Assembly: GCA_027310665.1 (NCBI GenBank)
Contig: DAIDAJ010000003.1
Span: 1 to 52,551, forward strand
Origin: Sideroxydans sp.
Lineage (GTDB): Bacteria; Pseudomonadota; Gammaproteobacteria; Burkholderiales; Gallionellaceae
Direction of reading: 5' to 3'
DNA length: 52,551 nt
Shown here: piece by piece, positions 32,894 through 45,051 of the stretch
Layout: every line of letters begins with the position of its first letter
Numbering within the stretch: the first letter of the stretch is position 1
The notes under the pieces: model-generated
Told to the model about the DNA's origin: nothing
What the model saw: only the letters and a program-made list of their open reading frames with translations
Databases searched by the model: none
Program-made: the position numbers and the translations under genes

Positions 32894-32938
32894 TATAATC
32901 AGGCCTGATGTCCATAGGATCGCCGCCCTCGCGGCGAT
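32894..32938 (+). promoter_or_regulatory. pcnB leader: -10 box and GC-rich hairpin
   Basis: A TATAAT (32894-32899) with no good -35 is followed by a hairpin with 8-bp arms ATCGCCGC/GCGGCGAT and loop CCTC (32919-32938). Only scattered Ts follow, so it is a weak terminator or attenuator at best. It lies in the presumed 5' leader, 18 nt before the pcnB start. Confidence 0.4.
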
Positions 32939-32955
32939 TTCAACTTTTACTGACG

Positions 32956-34302
32956 ATGATAAAACGACTGATTAAACGGGTATTCGGTAAAGCTGCTCCG
33001 GTACGTGTGGTGGGCGCAGCGCATGTGATCCCCTTTGACGAACACAAGGTGGGCAGCGACGGCATCAGCTACGGCGCGAAACGGGTGACGGACGGACTGC
33101 AGGCGGCCGGATTTCAGGCCTTCGTGGTTGGCGGTGCGGTGCGCGACCTGTTGCTGAACCGCCAGCCCAAGGATTTGGACGTGGCCACCGATGCCACCCC
33201 GGAAGAGGTGAAGCGCGTGTTCCGCCGTGCGCGCATCATCGGGCGGCGTTTCCGGCTGGTGCATGTGATGTTCGGGGAGGAAACGGTGGAGGTCTCCACC
33301 TTCCGTCGCGCCATCGAGGCTGAGGATGCGGAGACCGACGAGCACGGGCGCATCCTGCGCGACAACGAGTTCGGCGACCAGCAGCAGGACGCGGCACGGC
33401 GCGACTTCACCGCCAATGCGCTGTTCTACGACCCCGCCACGCAGGAGATATTCGATTACCACCGCGGCTACGAAGATATCCGCGCCAACACCCTGCGCAT
33501 GATCGGCGACCCGGAAGTGCGTTACCGCGAAGACCCGGTGCGCATGCTGCGCGCGGTGCGTCTCTCGGCCAAGCTGGGCATGAAACTGGATCCATCCACT
33601 GCGGCACCGATCTCGAAAATGAAGGCGCTGTTGAGCAATGTGCCGGAAGCGCGCCTGTTCGACGAGATGCTCAAGCTGTTGCTGTCCGGCCAGGCCATGC
33701 CCTGCGTGAAGAAGCTGCGTGCCATGGAACTGCATCACGGTATGCTGCCGATGCTGGACGTGATCCTGGAGCAGCCGATGGGCGAGAAGTTCGTCATGCT
33801 GGCGCTGCAGAACACCGACCAGCGCATCGCCGAGGAAAAGCCCGTTTCGCCGGCATTCCTGTTTGCCGCGCTGTTGTGGCACGAAGTGCTGGCGGCATGG
33901 AAAGCCCGGCAGGAAGCGGGCGAGCGTCCGGTCGCGGCGATGCATGCGGCAATGGACGACGTGCTGGACCGGCAGCGCGCGCAGCTCGCCATCCCGCGCC
34001 GCTACGACACGGTGATGAAGGAGCTGTGGCTGCTACAGCCGCGCTTCGAGCAACGCGGCGGGCAACGCCCGATACGCTTGCTGGCGTTGCCGCGCTTCCG
34101 TGCCGCTTATGATTTCCTGTTGTTGCGTTGCCAGAGTGGCGAAGTGGAAGCGGAGCTGGGTACGTGGTGGGAAGAGTTCCAGCATGCCGGTGACGAGCGC
34201 CGCGCCGAGATGTTGCTGCCGGATACCGGCGGACCCAAGAAACGCCGCCGCCGCACGAAGAAGCCCGGTGCAGCCGCCCAGTCCGAGCTGCCGATCGAGT
34301 GA
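32956..34302 (+). CDS. pcnB: Polynucleotide adenylyltransferase (poly(A) polymerase I)
   Basis: 448 residues. The nucleotidyltransferase head has FVVGGAVRDLLL (GG at 59-60) and KDLDVATDA (metal-binding D73 and D75). RRDFTANALFYDP and YREDPVRMLRAVRLSAKL follow, which mark class II poly(A)/CCA polymerases. The basic C-terminal tail (PKKRRRRTKKPG) is typical of PcnB rather than CCA enzymes. It adds 3' A-tails that speed RNA decay. ATG 32956 is preferred because a start at 32908 would lie almost at the transcription start. The stop overlaps the folK start. Confidence 0.88.
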   Translation: MIKRLIKRVFGKAAPVRVVGAAHVIPFDEHKVGSDGISYGAKRVTDGLQAAGFQAFVVGGAVRDLLLNRQPKDLDVATDATPEEVKRVFRRARIIGRRFRLVHVMFGEETVEVSTFRRAIEAEDAETDEHGRILRDNEFGDQQQDAARRDFTANALFYDPATQEIFDYHRGYEDIRANTLRMIGDPEVRYREDPVRMLRAVRLSAKLGMKLDPSTAAPISKMKALLSNVPEARLFDEMLKLLLSGQAMPCVKKLRAMELHHGMLPMLDVILEQPMGEKFVMLALQNTDQRIAEEKPVSPAFLFAALLWHEVLAAWKARQEAGERPVAAMHAAMDDVLDRQRAQLAIPRRYDTVMKELWLLQPRFEQRGGQRPIRLLALPRFRAAYDFLLLRCQSGEVEAELGTWWEEFQHAGDERRAEMLLPDTGGPKKRRRRTKKPGAAAQSELPIE

Positions 34303-34850
34303 TGGAGCACGTCCAACATGTTGCCGGCGAAGTCGGCCTCACGGGAGGGCTCAGCCCCGCCGCGTCGCGGCCGCACACCGCGTTCATCGGGCTGGGCAGC
34401 AACCTGGCTGATCCGGTCGCGCAGGTTTCGCGGGCACTGGAGGCACTGGATCGTTTGGCGCAGACGCGGGTTGCACGGCGATCTTCGTTGTATCGCAGCG
34501 CACCGGTGGGTTACCTGGCGCAACCGGATTTCATCAATGCCGTTGCGCAGTTGGAGACCTTGCTATCCCCGCGCGCCTTGCTGGATGCACTATTGGCGCT
34601 GGAGCTCGAACAGGGCCGCACTCGGGAATTTTGCAACGCGCCGCGCACTTTGGACCTGGATATCCTGCTTTATGATGACCTGATCCATCACGAGCATGGC
34701 TTGACCATCCCGCATCCTCAGATGCACCTGCGCGCATTCGTGCTGCAACCTTTGCTGGAGATCGCGCCGGACAGCGATATTCCGGGTTTTGGGACTGCCG
34801 CGGCCGCGGCGGCACAATGCAAGGATCAGCAATTGGAGAGGCTGGTTTAA
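34302..34850 (+). CDS. folK: 2-amino-4-hydroxy-6-hydroxymethyldihydropteridine pyrophosphokinase
   Basis: 182 residues. HPPK signatures are present: AFIGLGSNLADP, SSLYRSAPVGYLAQPDFINAV, and the metal-binding APRTLDLDILLYDD with HPQMHLRAFVLQPLLEI. It transfers pyrophosphate to the pterin in folate synthesis. It begins at the pcnB stop (ATG overlapping TGA), with about 25 extra N-terminal residues before the conserved core, so a later start is possible. pcnB-folK is a common betaproteobacterial pair. Confidence 0.92.
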   Translation: MEHVQHVAGEVGLTGGLSPAASRPHTAFIGLGSNLADPVAQVSRALEALDRLAQTRVARRSSLYRSAPVGYLAQPDFINAVAQLETLLSPRALLDALLALELEQGRTREFCNAPRTLDLDILLYDDLIHHEHGLTIPHPQMHLRAFVLQPLLEIAPDSDIPGFGTAAAAAAQCKDQQLERLV

Positions 34851-34870
34851 ACATCGGGGAGTCAACCCGG

Positions 34871-34895
34871 CAGGTCGCGCCTGACGTTTTTTTTT
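34871..34895 (+). terminator. Weak terminator-like element after folK
   Basis: A 4-bp stem CAGG/CCTG with loop TCGCG is followed 3 nt later by nine Ts (34887-34895). The T-run is strong but the stem is short. Confidence 0.35.
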
Positions 34896-34957
34896 GCGGG
34901 CGGGAGAGGCCGGCCGATTCGACAGGTATGTGGTCATGGTTTGGGGGTTCTTGAAGA

Positions 34958-35599
34958 ATGCCGCTGGAAAAATATCGATACATCGTGGTGGAAGGCCCTA
35001 TCGGCGTGGGCAAGACCAGCCTTGCACAGCGTCTCGCGCACGCTGCCGAGGCGCAGCCGTTGCTGGAGAAGCCGCAGGAAAACCCGTTTCTGGCGAACTT
35101 CTATCAGGACCCGGTGCGTTATGCGCTGCCCACGCAGCTGTTCTTCCTGTTCCAGCGCATCAACGAGGCGCGCGACCTGGCGCAGATGGACCTGTTCCGT
35201 ACGCGCACCGTCTCCGATTACCTGTTCGAAAAAGACGAGTTGTTCGCGCGCCTGACTCTGAGCGACGACGAATACAAGCTGTACCAATCCATATATCAGG
35301 GGCTGTCGCCGCAGGCGCCCGCGCCCGATCTGGTGATCTACCTGCAGGCGCCCACCTACACCTTGTCCGAGCGCGTGCGGCGGCGCGGGAACCGTTACGA
35401 GCGGACCATCCAGGACGATTATTTGACGCGCCTGGCCAACAGTTACGGCGAGTTCTTCCACCAGTACGACGAAGCGCCGCTCCTGGTGGTGAATAGCGAG
35501 CACCTGAATTTCGTGGATAATGACGACGACTTCAATCTGCTGCTGGACCGCATATCCAGGATGCGCGGACGGCGCGAATATTTCAATGTAGGTGCATGA
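34958..35599 (+). CDS. Deoxynucleoside kinase (dNK family)
   Basis: 213 residues. P-loop EGPIGVGKT at 12-20, the [12 protein letters not shown] substrate block, and the LID-type arginines in [11 protein letters not shown]. It phosphorylates deoxynucleosides (often dA/dG) for salvage. It overlaps panB by 4 bp; this dNK-panB-panC-panD order is common in betaproteobacteria, where the kinase is sometimes annotated beside folK. The specific base is not determinable. Confidence 0.87.
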   Translation: MPLEKYRYIVVEGPIGVGKTSLAQRLAHAAEAQPLLEKPQENPFLANFYQDPVRYALPTQLFFLFQRINEARDLAQMDLFRTRTVSDYLFEKDELFARLTLSDDEYKLYQSIYQGLSPQAPAPDLVIYLQAPTYTLSERVRRRGNRYERTIQDDYLTRLANSYGEFFHQYDEAPLLVVNSEHLNFVDNDDDFNLLLDRISRMRGRREYFNVGA

Positions 35600-36390
35600 T
35601 GCGAAAGACGCTCACAACATTGCAGACCATGCGCAACAAGGGCGAGAAGATCGCCATGCTGACTTGTTACGATGCCAGTTTCGCCACGCTGCTCGAATCG
35701 CAGGGGGTGGACGTGCTGCTGGTCGGCGATTCTCTCGGCATGGTATTGCAGGGCCACGAGACGACCCTGCCGGTCACTATCGAGGACATGGTCTACCACA
35801 CCGAGTGCGTGGTGCGCGGGTCGGAGCAGGCATTCATCATCGCCGATATGCCGTTCGGTACTTCGCAAGCCAGCCCGCGCGAGACATTCGCGTATGCGGC
35901 ACAGCTGATGGCGGCCGGCGCGCAGATGGTCAAGATCGAGGGCGGTACGGAGATGGTCGAGACCGTGCATTTCCTGACTTCGCGCGGAATCCCGGTATGC
36001 AGCCATCTCGGCCTTACCCCTCAATCGGTGCATCAACTGGGCGGCTACAAGGTGCAGGGCAAGGGCGACGTTGCCGCCCAAAAAATGCTGCAGGATGCAC
36101 TGGCCCTGCAGCAGGCAGGCGCGGGCATGGTGTTGATGGAAGCCATTCCTGCCGTGCTGGCGGCTGAAGTCACCGCACAACTCGATGTTCCCACCATCGG
36201 CATCGGCGCGGGCGCGGCGTGTTCCGGACAGGTGCTGGTGGTGTACGACATACTGGGCATCTATCCCGGCAAGAAGGCACGTTTCGTCAAGGATTACATG
36301 CAGGGAGCGTCGTCCATCGCGCAGGCCGTGGCGAATTACGTTGCCGAAGTGAAGTCGGGTGCGTTTCCCGCTGTGGAAAATAGCTTCTGA
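35596..36390 (+). CDS. panB: 3-methyl-2-oxobutanoate hydroxymethyltransferase
   Basis: 264 residues. Family signatures: [67 protein letters not shown] and the [17 protein letters not shown] block. It makes ketopantoate, the first step to pantothenate and CoA. Two adjacent ATGs (35596, 35599) are possible starts. The stop overlaps the panC ATG by 1 bp. Confidence 0.95.
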   Translation: MMRKTLTTLQTMRNKGEKIAMLTCYDASFATLLESQGVDVLLVGDSLGMVLQGHETTLPVTIEDMVYHTECVVRGSEQAFIIADMPFGTSQASPRETFAYAAQLMAAGAQMVKIEGGTEMVETVHFLTSRGIPVCSHLGLTPQSVHQLGGYKVQGKGDVAAQKMLQDALALQQAGAGMVLMEAIPAVLAAEVTAQLDVPTIGIGAGAACSGQVLVVYDILGIYPGKKARFVKDYMQGASSIAQAVANYVAEVKSGAFPAVENSF

Positions 36391-37268
36391 TGCAGCTCGT
36401 TCATTCCGTATCCGAACTTCGCGCACGGCTGGCGGGCGAACAATCGGTCGCTTTTGTGCCGACCATGGGCAATCTGCATGAGGGGCATATCGAGCTGGTG
36501 CGCATCGCGCGGGAGCGTGGCAGCTGCACCGAAGGTACGCAATCCGCTAACCAGCAAGCTGATTGCGGAGTTGGCTGCGTCGTTGTCAGCATCTTCGTGA
36601 ACCCGATACAGTTCGGCCCCAACGAGGACTTCGACAAATACCCGCGCACGCTGGAGGCAGACTGCGCGAAGCTGCAGGGGCTGGCAGATGTCGTGTTCGC
36701 GCCGTCAGTCGAGGAGATGTATCCCGAAAAACAAACGATCTTTGTCGAGCCGCCGCCCATTTCCAGGGAGTTGTGCGGCGAGTTTCGTCCCGGCCATTTT
36801 CAGGGCGTGGCGACGGTCGTGCTGAAGCTGTTCAACCTGGTGCAGCCACGGGTCGCCGTCTTTGGAAAGAAGGACTATCAGCAGCTTTCCATCATCAGGC
36901 AGATGGTTATTCAGTTCAATCTCCCCATCGAAATCGTCGGCGCAGAGACGACGCGAGCGGCTGATGGACTGGCACTTTCATCGCGAAACCAGTATCTGTC
37001 CGATGTCGAGCGAACCGAAGCCGCATTTTTGAGTCAAACACTACGTGGGATGGGGATGGCGCTGGCGGGTGGGGTAGTCGGCTACGCAGCGCTGGAGGAG
37101 GACGCCAGTGCGGCGCTCGTCACGCGCGGCTGGCAGGTTGAGTATGTCGCGGTACGCAAGCAAGCCGATCTGGGCGTTCCGGGAGAGGGTGACCGTAAAC
37201 TGGTGATATTGGCGGCCGCACGGTTGGGCAAGACCCGTTTGATTGATAATCTGGAGGTTTGTCTTTGA
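36390..37268 (+). CDS. panC: Pantothenate synthetase, with an internal insertion
   Basis: 292 residues. [12 protein letters not shown] (HIGH-like motif), [54 protein letters not shown] and [11 protein letters not shown] are all present, so the enzyme that joins pantoate and beta-alanine should be active. Compared with E. coli PanC, about 18 extra residues occur at 45-62 (nt 36522-36575, including [16 protein letters not shown] with two of the added Cys), between the first helix and the VVSIFV strand. The reading frame is intact on both sides. Confidence 0.92.
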   Translation: MQLVHSVSELRARLAGEQSVAFVPTMGNLHEGHIELVRIARERGSCTEGTQSANQQADCGVGCVVVSIFVNPIQFGPNEDFDKYPRTLEADCAKLQGLADVVFAPSVEEMYPEKQTIFVEPPPISRELCGEFRPGHFQGVATVVLKLFNLVQPRVAVFGKKDYQQLSIIRQMVIQFNLPIEIVGAETTRAADGLALSSRNQYLSDVERTEAAFLSQTLRGMGMALAGGVVGYAALEEDASAALVTRGWQVEYVAVRKQADLGVPGEGDRKLVILAAARLGKTRLIDNLEVCL

Positions 37269-37386
37269 CGTCCGGAAGTTTATAATGCGCCCCCCGGATC
37301 ATGGGCGGAGTTTAAGATTGCTTTTCTCGTTTGCTTCCTCGCCCGCCTGACGGGGGAGGATTGAGGAGAGGGTGGAGGGAGTGACC

Positions 37387-37779
37387 ATGCAACGAACCAT
37401 GTTACAGGCAAAATTGCACCGCGTACGCGTGACGCAGTCCGAACTGCATTACGAGGGTTCGTGCGCTATTGACGACGATCTGCTGGATGCTGCGGGCATC
37501 AAGGAATACCAGGCGATCGACATCTACAACGTCACCAACGGCGAACGCTTCAGCACTTATGCCATCCGTGCCGAGCGCGGTTCGCGCACGATCTCGGTCA
37601 ATGGCGCAGCAGCACACAAGGCTAACGTCGGGGATATCCTGATCATCGCGACGTTCTCCATTTATTCGGAGCTGGAATTGCAGAAATATCATCCGGTACT
37701 CGTTTACGTGGATGAGAACAACGGCATTGTCGGCAAGCGCGACAAGATACCGGTCCAGGCAGCCCAGGCGGTCGCCTGA
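37387..37779 (+). CDS. panD: Aspartate 1-decarboxylase proenzyme
   Basis: 130 residues. The self-cleavage site G24-S25 lies in [18 protein letters not shown]; Ser25 becomes the pyruvoyl cofactor. [13 protein letters not shown] and [26 protein letters not shown] complete the match. It makes beta-alanine for PanC. ATG 37387 follows GGAGGGA with good spacing. A TATAAT at 37281-37286 in the 118-bp gap after panC suggests its own promoter, although no good -35 is seen. A strong terminator follows. Confidence 0.95.
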   Translation: MQRTMLQAKLHRVRVTQSELHYEGSCAIDDDLLDAAGIKEYQAIDIYNVTNGERFSTYAIRAERGSRTISVNGAAAHKANVGDILIIATFSIYSELELQKYHPVLVYVDENNGIVGKRDKIPVQAAQAVA

Positions 37780-37785
37780 ATGAAC

Positions 37786-37811
37786 AAGCCCCGCTTCGGC
37801 GGGGCTTTTTT
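37786..37811 (+). terminator. Intrinsic terminator after panD
   Basis: Stem AAGCCCCGC / GCGGGGCTT with a TTCG tetraloop, ending in a T-run. A textbook rho-independent terminator in the gap before convergent purB. Confidence 0.95.
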
Positions 37812-37843
37812 GTTGCCTGCTCAGAATGTTACAAGTAGCTCCA

Positions 37844-39238
<1,395 letters not shown>

Positions 39239-39349
39239 TCAGGCGCGCATTTTACGTGAAAGCGCGCCAACGGGCACGGCATGTCTTAACCTTGGCAAGG
39301 GAGCTTGCTGTGCCTGTTTCCCCCTTTCCAACTTTGATGGAACTACTGG

Positions 39350-39516
39350 TGAAACAACTAGCCATCTGACTAAGGCAGTAAGCTGCCAAGTCATTGGTTA
39401 TAGCCATTCGACTGATGAAACAACTAGCCATTCCACTAGGCCGCCAAAATACGGCAGCCAAGTGGCTGGTTATAAGCCCGCGAGCGGGCAAGTCGCTGGT
39501 TATCCCCCGCGCGCGG
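39350..39516. repeat. Cluster of direct and inverted short repeats between purB and the MscS gene
   Basis: The 347-bp gap 39215-39561 holds two exact copies of TGAAACAACTAGCCAT (39350-39365 and 39416-39431, 66 bp apart). It also holds three related 16-mers: CCAAGTCATTGGTTAT (39386-39401), CCAAGTGGCTGGTTAT (39458-39473) and GCAAGTCGCTGGTTAT (39488-39503). The two sets pair as imperfect stem-loops, for example CCACTAGGC with GCCAAGTGG. The block ends with hairpin GCCCGC-GA-GCGGGC and palindrome CCCGCGCGCGGG. Repeat copies diverge toward higher GC on the right. No credible gene lies inside. Confidence 0.7.
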
Positions 39517-39561
39517 GAGAAAGGGCGAACGAGACAGGCAATAGTCAATTCCCGCGCAGTG

Positions 39562-40611
39562 TCAGGCAGCAGGCTGATTCAAGTACAGCGTGCGCGTCGG
39601 GAAGGCGATCTCGGCGCCATGTTTGGCGATGATGTCCGATACGTTGAGCAGTACCTCCTGTTTGATCGCGTGGAATTGCACCAGATTGGTGCTCTTGCAG
39701 AACGCTTGGACGATGAAGTTGAGCGAGGAGTCGGCGAATTGATCGAAGGCGACGAACGTGTCCTGCCCCGAATCGAGCTGCGGGTGGTTGATCAGCATGG
39801 ACTTTACTTCATCGACGATGGCGCTCATTTTGTCCAGATCGTCGTAACGCAGGCCGATGGTCTCGCGGATACGTCGGTGCGACATTCGCGACGGGTTTTC
39901 GACCACGTTGGCGGTGAACAAGGCATTGGGCACGTAGATCAGCGTCATGTTGGTCGAGCGGATGCGAGTTTGCCGCCATCCGATATGCTCCACCTTGCCT
40001 TCGATCTGCTTGTCCGGTGACCGTACCGTCTCTCCCACATTGAAAGGGCGATCCAGGTGGATCATCAGGCCGCCGAAGAAATTCGCCAGCAGGTCCTTGG
40101 CTGCAAAACCGACGGCGATACCGCCCATGCCGCCGAAGGCCAGCACCCCGGAGATGCTGAATCCCAGCGTCTGCATCACGGCAAGTACGGTGACCACGAC
40201 GACGACGATGCGTGACACTTTGCTCAACGCATCCACCGTGGAACGGTCCACTTCCTGTCCCTTCAGGGCGCCTGCGGCTATCACGTTGTTTGCCAGTTCG
40301 CGGATCAGTTTGAACAGGAACCAGGCGGAGCAGACCACGACACCGATGTCTCGGGCCGGCGGGATGTATTCCAGCAATTGTTCGCCGGTTTGGCGGTGGA
40401 TCAGGTGCAGCGCAAAGGAAATGCCGGCCAGCCAGATCAGAACGGGCAGCGGTCGGCGTGCAGCGGCAATCAACGAGTCGTCCCAGACATTTTCGGTGCG
40501 TGCCGCGATAATGTCGGCGTGCTGCAACGCACGCCGGGCGATGAAGTGTGCGGCGACGGTGGCGGCAAGCACCAGCAACAGGCGAATGATCTCGGGGCTC
40601 AGGTTAGGCAT
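39562..40611 (-). CDS. MscS-family mechanosensitive ion channel
   Basis: 349 residues. About four membrane helices precede the pore helix with its glycine/alanine-rich pattern (LAFGGMGGIAVGFAAKDLLANFFGG). The beta domain follows (RPFNVGETVRSPDKQIEGKVEHIGWRQTRIRSTNMTLIYVPN). It opens under membrane tension to release solutes. The ATG at 40611 has GGAG 5 nt upstream; a start at 40668 would overlap mnmA and adds an unlikely 19 residues. It lies 16 bp after mnmA and may share its transcript. Confidence 0.9.
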   Translation of the reverse strand: MPNLSPEIIRLLLVLAATVAAHFIARRALQHADIIAARTENVWDDSLIAAARRPLPVLIWLAGISFALHLIHRQTGEQLLEYIPPARDIGVVVCSAWFLFKLIRELANNVIAAGALKGQEVDRSTVDALSKVSRIVVVVVTVLAVMQTLGFSISGVLAFGGMGGIAVGFAAKDLLANFFGGLMIHLDRPFNVGETVRSPDKQIEGKVEHIGWRQTRIRSTNMTLIYVPNALFTANVVENPSRMSHRRIRETIGLRYDDLDKMSAIVDEVKSMLINHPQLDSGQDTFVAFDQFADSSLNFIVQAFCKSTNLVQFHAIKQEVLLNVSDIIAKHGAEIAFPTRTLYLNQPAA

Positions 40612-40627
40612 GGCGTCTCCGTCCAAA

Positions 40628-41704
40628 TTATTTGATGATGCCGCCGCCCAGGCAGATTTCACCGTCATATACCACGACGGATTGCCCTGGAGTCACCGCC
40701 CATTGCGCTTCGTCAAAAGTAAAGTGCGCGGTGTCGACGGTGCCAAGTGCGATGTGGCAGGCTGCATCCTGCTGGCGGTAGCGCGTCTTTGCAGCAAAGC
40801 TGTGCGTGGTATCGGGTGCGTGGCCGCTGATCCAGTGCATATCCAGCGCATCCAGTTGCGGGTTGAGCAGCAAAGGGTGGTCGTGCCCCTGTACCACGAT
40901 CAGGCGGTTATGCTGCATGTCCTTGCCTGCGACGAACCACGGCTCCCCGGTCGTTTCGCGCGAACCGCCGATACCCAGCCCCTGGCGCTGCCCGTAGGTA
41001 TAGAACGACAATCCCATGTGTTGCCCGACCACCTTGCCCTCCGGCGTGACCATGTCGCCCGGCTTGGTCGGCAGGTAGCGGTTGAGGAACTCGCGGAACG
41101 GACGCTCGCCGATGAAGCAGATACCTGTGCTGTCTTTCTTCGCGTAATTGGAGAGATTGTGCTGGCGTGCGATTTCGCGCACCTTGGACTTGGGAATGTC
41201 GCCCAGCGGGAACATGGATTTCGATAACTGATGCTGGTTCAGCCGGTGCAAAAAGTAGCTCTGGTCCTTGCTGTCATCGCTAGCCTTGAGCAATTGAAAT
41301 GCGCCATCCTGTTCGCGCACCTTGGCGTAATGACCGGTGGCGATCTTCGTAGCACCCAGGCGGACGGCGTGATCGAGGAAGGCCTTGAACTTGATCTCGG
41401 AATTGCACAGGATGTCCGGGTTGGGTGTGCGCCCGGCCTCATACTCGCGCAGGAAATAGCTGAACACGCGGTCCTTGTATTCCTTGGCGAAGTTCACTGC
41501 CTCGATCGGGATGCCGATGGTATCGGCCACCGCAACTGCATCGATCAGGTCCTGGCGCGAGGAGCAATATTCGCTGTCGTCATCGTCTTCCCAGTTCTTC
41601 ATGAACAGGCCGATGACCTCGTAACCCTGTTGTTTAAGCAGGAGGGCGGTGACGGAAGAGTCCACGCCGCCGGACATGCCGACGACGACGCATTGCTTAC
41701 TCAT
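40628..41704 (-). CDS. mnmA: tRNA-specific 2-thiouridylase
   Basis: 358 residues. The PP-loop [17 protein letters not shown] is followed by catalytic Cys100 (ILCNSEIKF) and the partner Cys196 ([13 protein letters not shown]). [16 protein letters not shown] and [17 protein letters not shown] blocks complete the match. It adds sulfur to U34 of tRNA for Lys, Glu and Gln. It overlaps the NUDIX gene upstream by 8 bp, a common pairing in betaproteobacteria. Confidence 0.95.
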   Translation of the reverse strand: MSKQCVVVGMSGGVDSSVTALLLKQQGYEVIGLFMKNWEDDDDSEYCSSRQDLIDAVAVADTIGIPIEAVNFAKEYKDRVFSYFLREYEAGRTPNPDILCNSEIKFKAFLDHAVRLGATKIATGHYAKVREQDGAFQLLKASDDSKDQSYFLHRLNQHQLSKSMFPLGDIPKSKVREIARQHNLSNYAKKDSTGICFIGERPFREFLNRYLPTKPGDMVTPEGKVVGQHMGLSFYTYGQRQGLGIGGSRETTGEPWFVAGKDMQHNRLIVVQGHDHPLLLNPQLDALDMHWISGHAPDTTHSFAAKTRYRQQDAACHIALGTVDTAHFTFDEAQWAVTPGQSVVVYDGEICLGGGIIK

Positions 41705-42143
41705 AATGAGTGATGAGTTCCAGCGGGTAACGTTTGCCGGCCAGATAATCTTCCACGCAACGCAGGATCAGCGGGCTGCGGTGGCGTGATTGCGTGGCGC
41801 GGATCTCCTCCAGTGTCATCCATACAGCACGCACGATGCCTTTATCCAGGGAACGCCCGGGATGATGGGCCAGGATGCGTCCGCCGAATGCAAAGCGCAG
41901 GTAGGTGGTATCGGAAGCGGTCGAATGCCAGCGATAGACCCCGATCAGGTATTGCGGCTCGAATTCATAGGCCGATTCTTCCAGGACTTCGCGAACGGCC
42001 CCTGCGGGCAGGGTTTCGTTCGGTTCCCAGTGCCCTGCAGGCTGGTTGAACAGCAGGCCTTGCGGGGTATGTTCTTCCACCAGCAAGAACTTGCCATCCT
42101 GTTCAAGGACGGCGGCGACGGTGGCGTGAGGTTTCCAGATCAT
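41697..42143 (-). CDS. NUDIX hydrolase, NudJ-like
   Basis: 148 residues. The N-terminus [22 protein letters not shown] and the ending [12 protein letters not shown] match E. coli NudJ (HMP-PP and nucleotide phosphatase). The Nudix box is [20 protein letters not shown] with metal-binding REVLEE intact, but the usual glycine after the EE is replaced (EESA instead of EETG). Activity is still likely since the acidic residues remain. It starts an operon with mnmA. Confidence 0.87.
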   Translation of the reverse strand: MIWKPHATVAAVLEQDGKFLLVEEHTPQGLLFNQPAGHWEPNETLPAGAVREVLEESAYEFEPQYLIGVYRWHSTASDTTYLRFAFGGRILAHHPGRSLDKGIVRAVWMTLEEIRATQSRHRSPLILRCVEDYLAGKRYPLELITHYE

Positions 42144-42163
42144 GACGGGATTTTAAACGAAAT

Positions 42164-42194
42164 AAAAAAAGGCAGGGTCGCCCCTGCCTTTTTT
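42164..42194. terminator. Bidirectional intrinsic terminator
   Basis: Stem GGCAGGG / CCCTGCC with loop TCGC, flanked by seven As on the left and six Ts on the right. As drawn on the plus strand it ends in TTTTTT; on the minus strand it also ends in Ts, downstream of the Lys-rich gene. Confidence 0.85.
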
Positions 42195-42207
42195 GGGTGA
42201 AGCGCTA

Positions 42208-42405
42208 TTACTTGGCAGCTGCTTCAGCCTTTGCTTTCTTGGACTTCTTTGCTTTCTTTGCTTTCTTTGCTTTCTTTGCTGGCTTGGCTTCGTCTTTAGC
42301 GGCAGCAGGAGCAGCGGCGGCAGCAGGAGCAGCAGCATCAGCAGCAACAGCAGAGAAGGAAACCAGAGCGAATACAGCAGCAATCAGAGTGGACATCAGT
42401 TTCAT
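42208..42405 (-). CDS. Small exported Lys/Ala-rich protein
   Basis: 65 residues. A signal peptide (STLIAAVFALVSFSAVAA) is followed by an Ala/Pro stretch (24-36) and a tail of near-perfect KKA repeats at 44-58 (KKAKKAKKAKKSKKAK). The DNA shows the matching 9-bp tandem repeat (TTTGCTTTC on the plus strand, about 42229-42284). ATG 42405 has GGAG 6 nt upstream, and the gene has its own terminator. The mature protein would be a very basic periplasmic peptide, reminiscent of acid-shock protein Asr or histone-like tails. Repeat number probably varies between strains. Function unknown. Confidence 0.75.
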   Translation of the reverse strand: MKLMSTLIAAVFALVSFSAVAADAAAPAAAAAPAAAKDEAKPAKKAKKAKKAKKSKKAKAEAAAK

Positions 42406-42504
42406 TTGAGGCTCCATGAGTAGTTGATAAACGTTTATGACACTACTTGTGTCGGAACCTATAACGCGGCGACTTCTCGTCGCGTTGACACGAATATCGA
42501 AATT

Positions 42505-42591
42505 TGGTGCCGGGGGGGGGAATCGAACCCCCACGCCCTTTCAGGCACCGGATTTTGAGTCCGGCACGTCTACCAGTTCCATCACCCCGGC
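42505..42591 (-). tRNA. tRNA-Leu (anticodon CAA)
   Basis: On the minus strand the acceptor GCCGGGG pairs with CCCCGGC and the anticodon arm is CCGGA-CTCAAAA-TCCGG with anticodon CAA. A class II variable arm and the T arm GGGGG-TTCGATT-CCCCC follow, with CCA encoded (42505-42507). Length 87 nt, as expected for leucine. The T stem and acceptor run together as nine Cs. Confidence 0.95.
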
Positions 42592-42611
42592 AAGAGTGTA
42601 TTTCCCGTGCT

Positions 42612-42764
42612 GCACCGGATTTTGGCTCCGGCCGCCGCTTTGTGGCTTAACGCTCGCTACGCTCACATTAGCCTGCGCCGACATGTCTCCAGAAGGAGAC
42701 GTCTCCGGAAAGAGACATGATGAGTCCGGCACTAAACATTGACGAGCATCACCACCCCGGCAAG
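42612..42764 (-). pseudogene. tRNA-Leu-derived fragments upstream of the intact tRNA
   Basis: 42612-42632 matches the anticodon arm of the intact tRNA (42545-42565) at 19 of 21 positions. 42721-42764 repeats TGAGTCCGGCAC exactly and CACCCCGGCAAG exactly, in the same order as the tRNA 5' half plus flank. Between the fragments (42633-42720) lie two adjacent hairpins, GTCTCC-AGAA-GGAGAC and GTCTCC-GGAA-AGAGAC, enclosed by CATGTCTC/GAGACATG. They look like remains of a duplicated tRNA gene broken by an insertion. Confidence 0.5.
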
Positions 42765-42845
42765 GGAAGGGCGCGAATTATCCATGAAACGCCAGCCCCC
42801 ATCAACTACAATGCGCGCTTTTCTTCCTTCATCCCCCAGGTCTTC

Positions 42846-44965
<2,120 letters not shown>

Positions 44966-45051
44966 GGGGCGGCGCGTAGCAAAACAGTCATGCCTTCCAT
45001 GATAGAATGCCCGCCTTCGATTTTTGAACCTTAATTTTGACAGGAGTAATT

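Noticed and set aside
39350..39503. Repeats considered as a small CRISPR array
   Set aside because: Repeat lengths, spacing and orientation are irregular, the units form paired stem-loops, and there are no cas genes.
42541..42732. 63-codon minus-strand frame ending MELVDVPDSKSGA
   Set aside because: The C-terminal half is simply the translated tRNA-Leu; this peptide is a well-known annotation artefact.
42717..42845. 43-codon N-terminal extension of QueA
   Set aside because: It crosses the tRNA fragments, and QueA homologues begin at the MRTDDFDF start at 42846.
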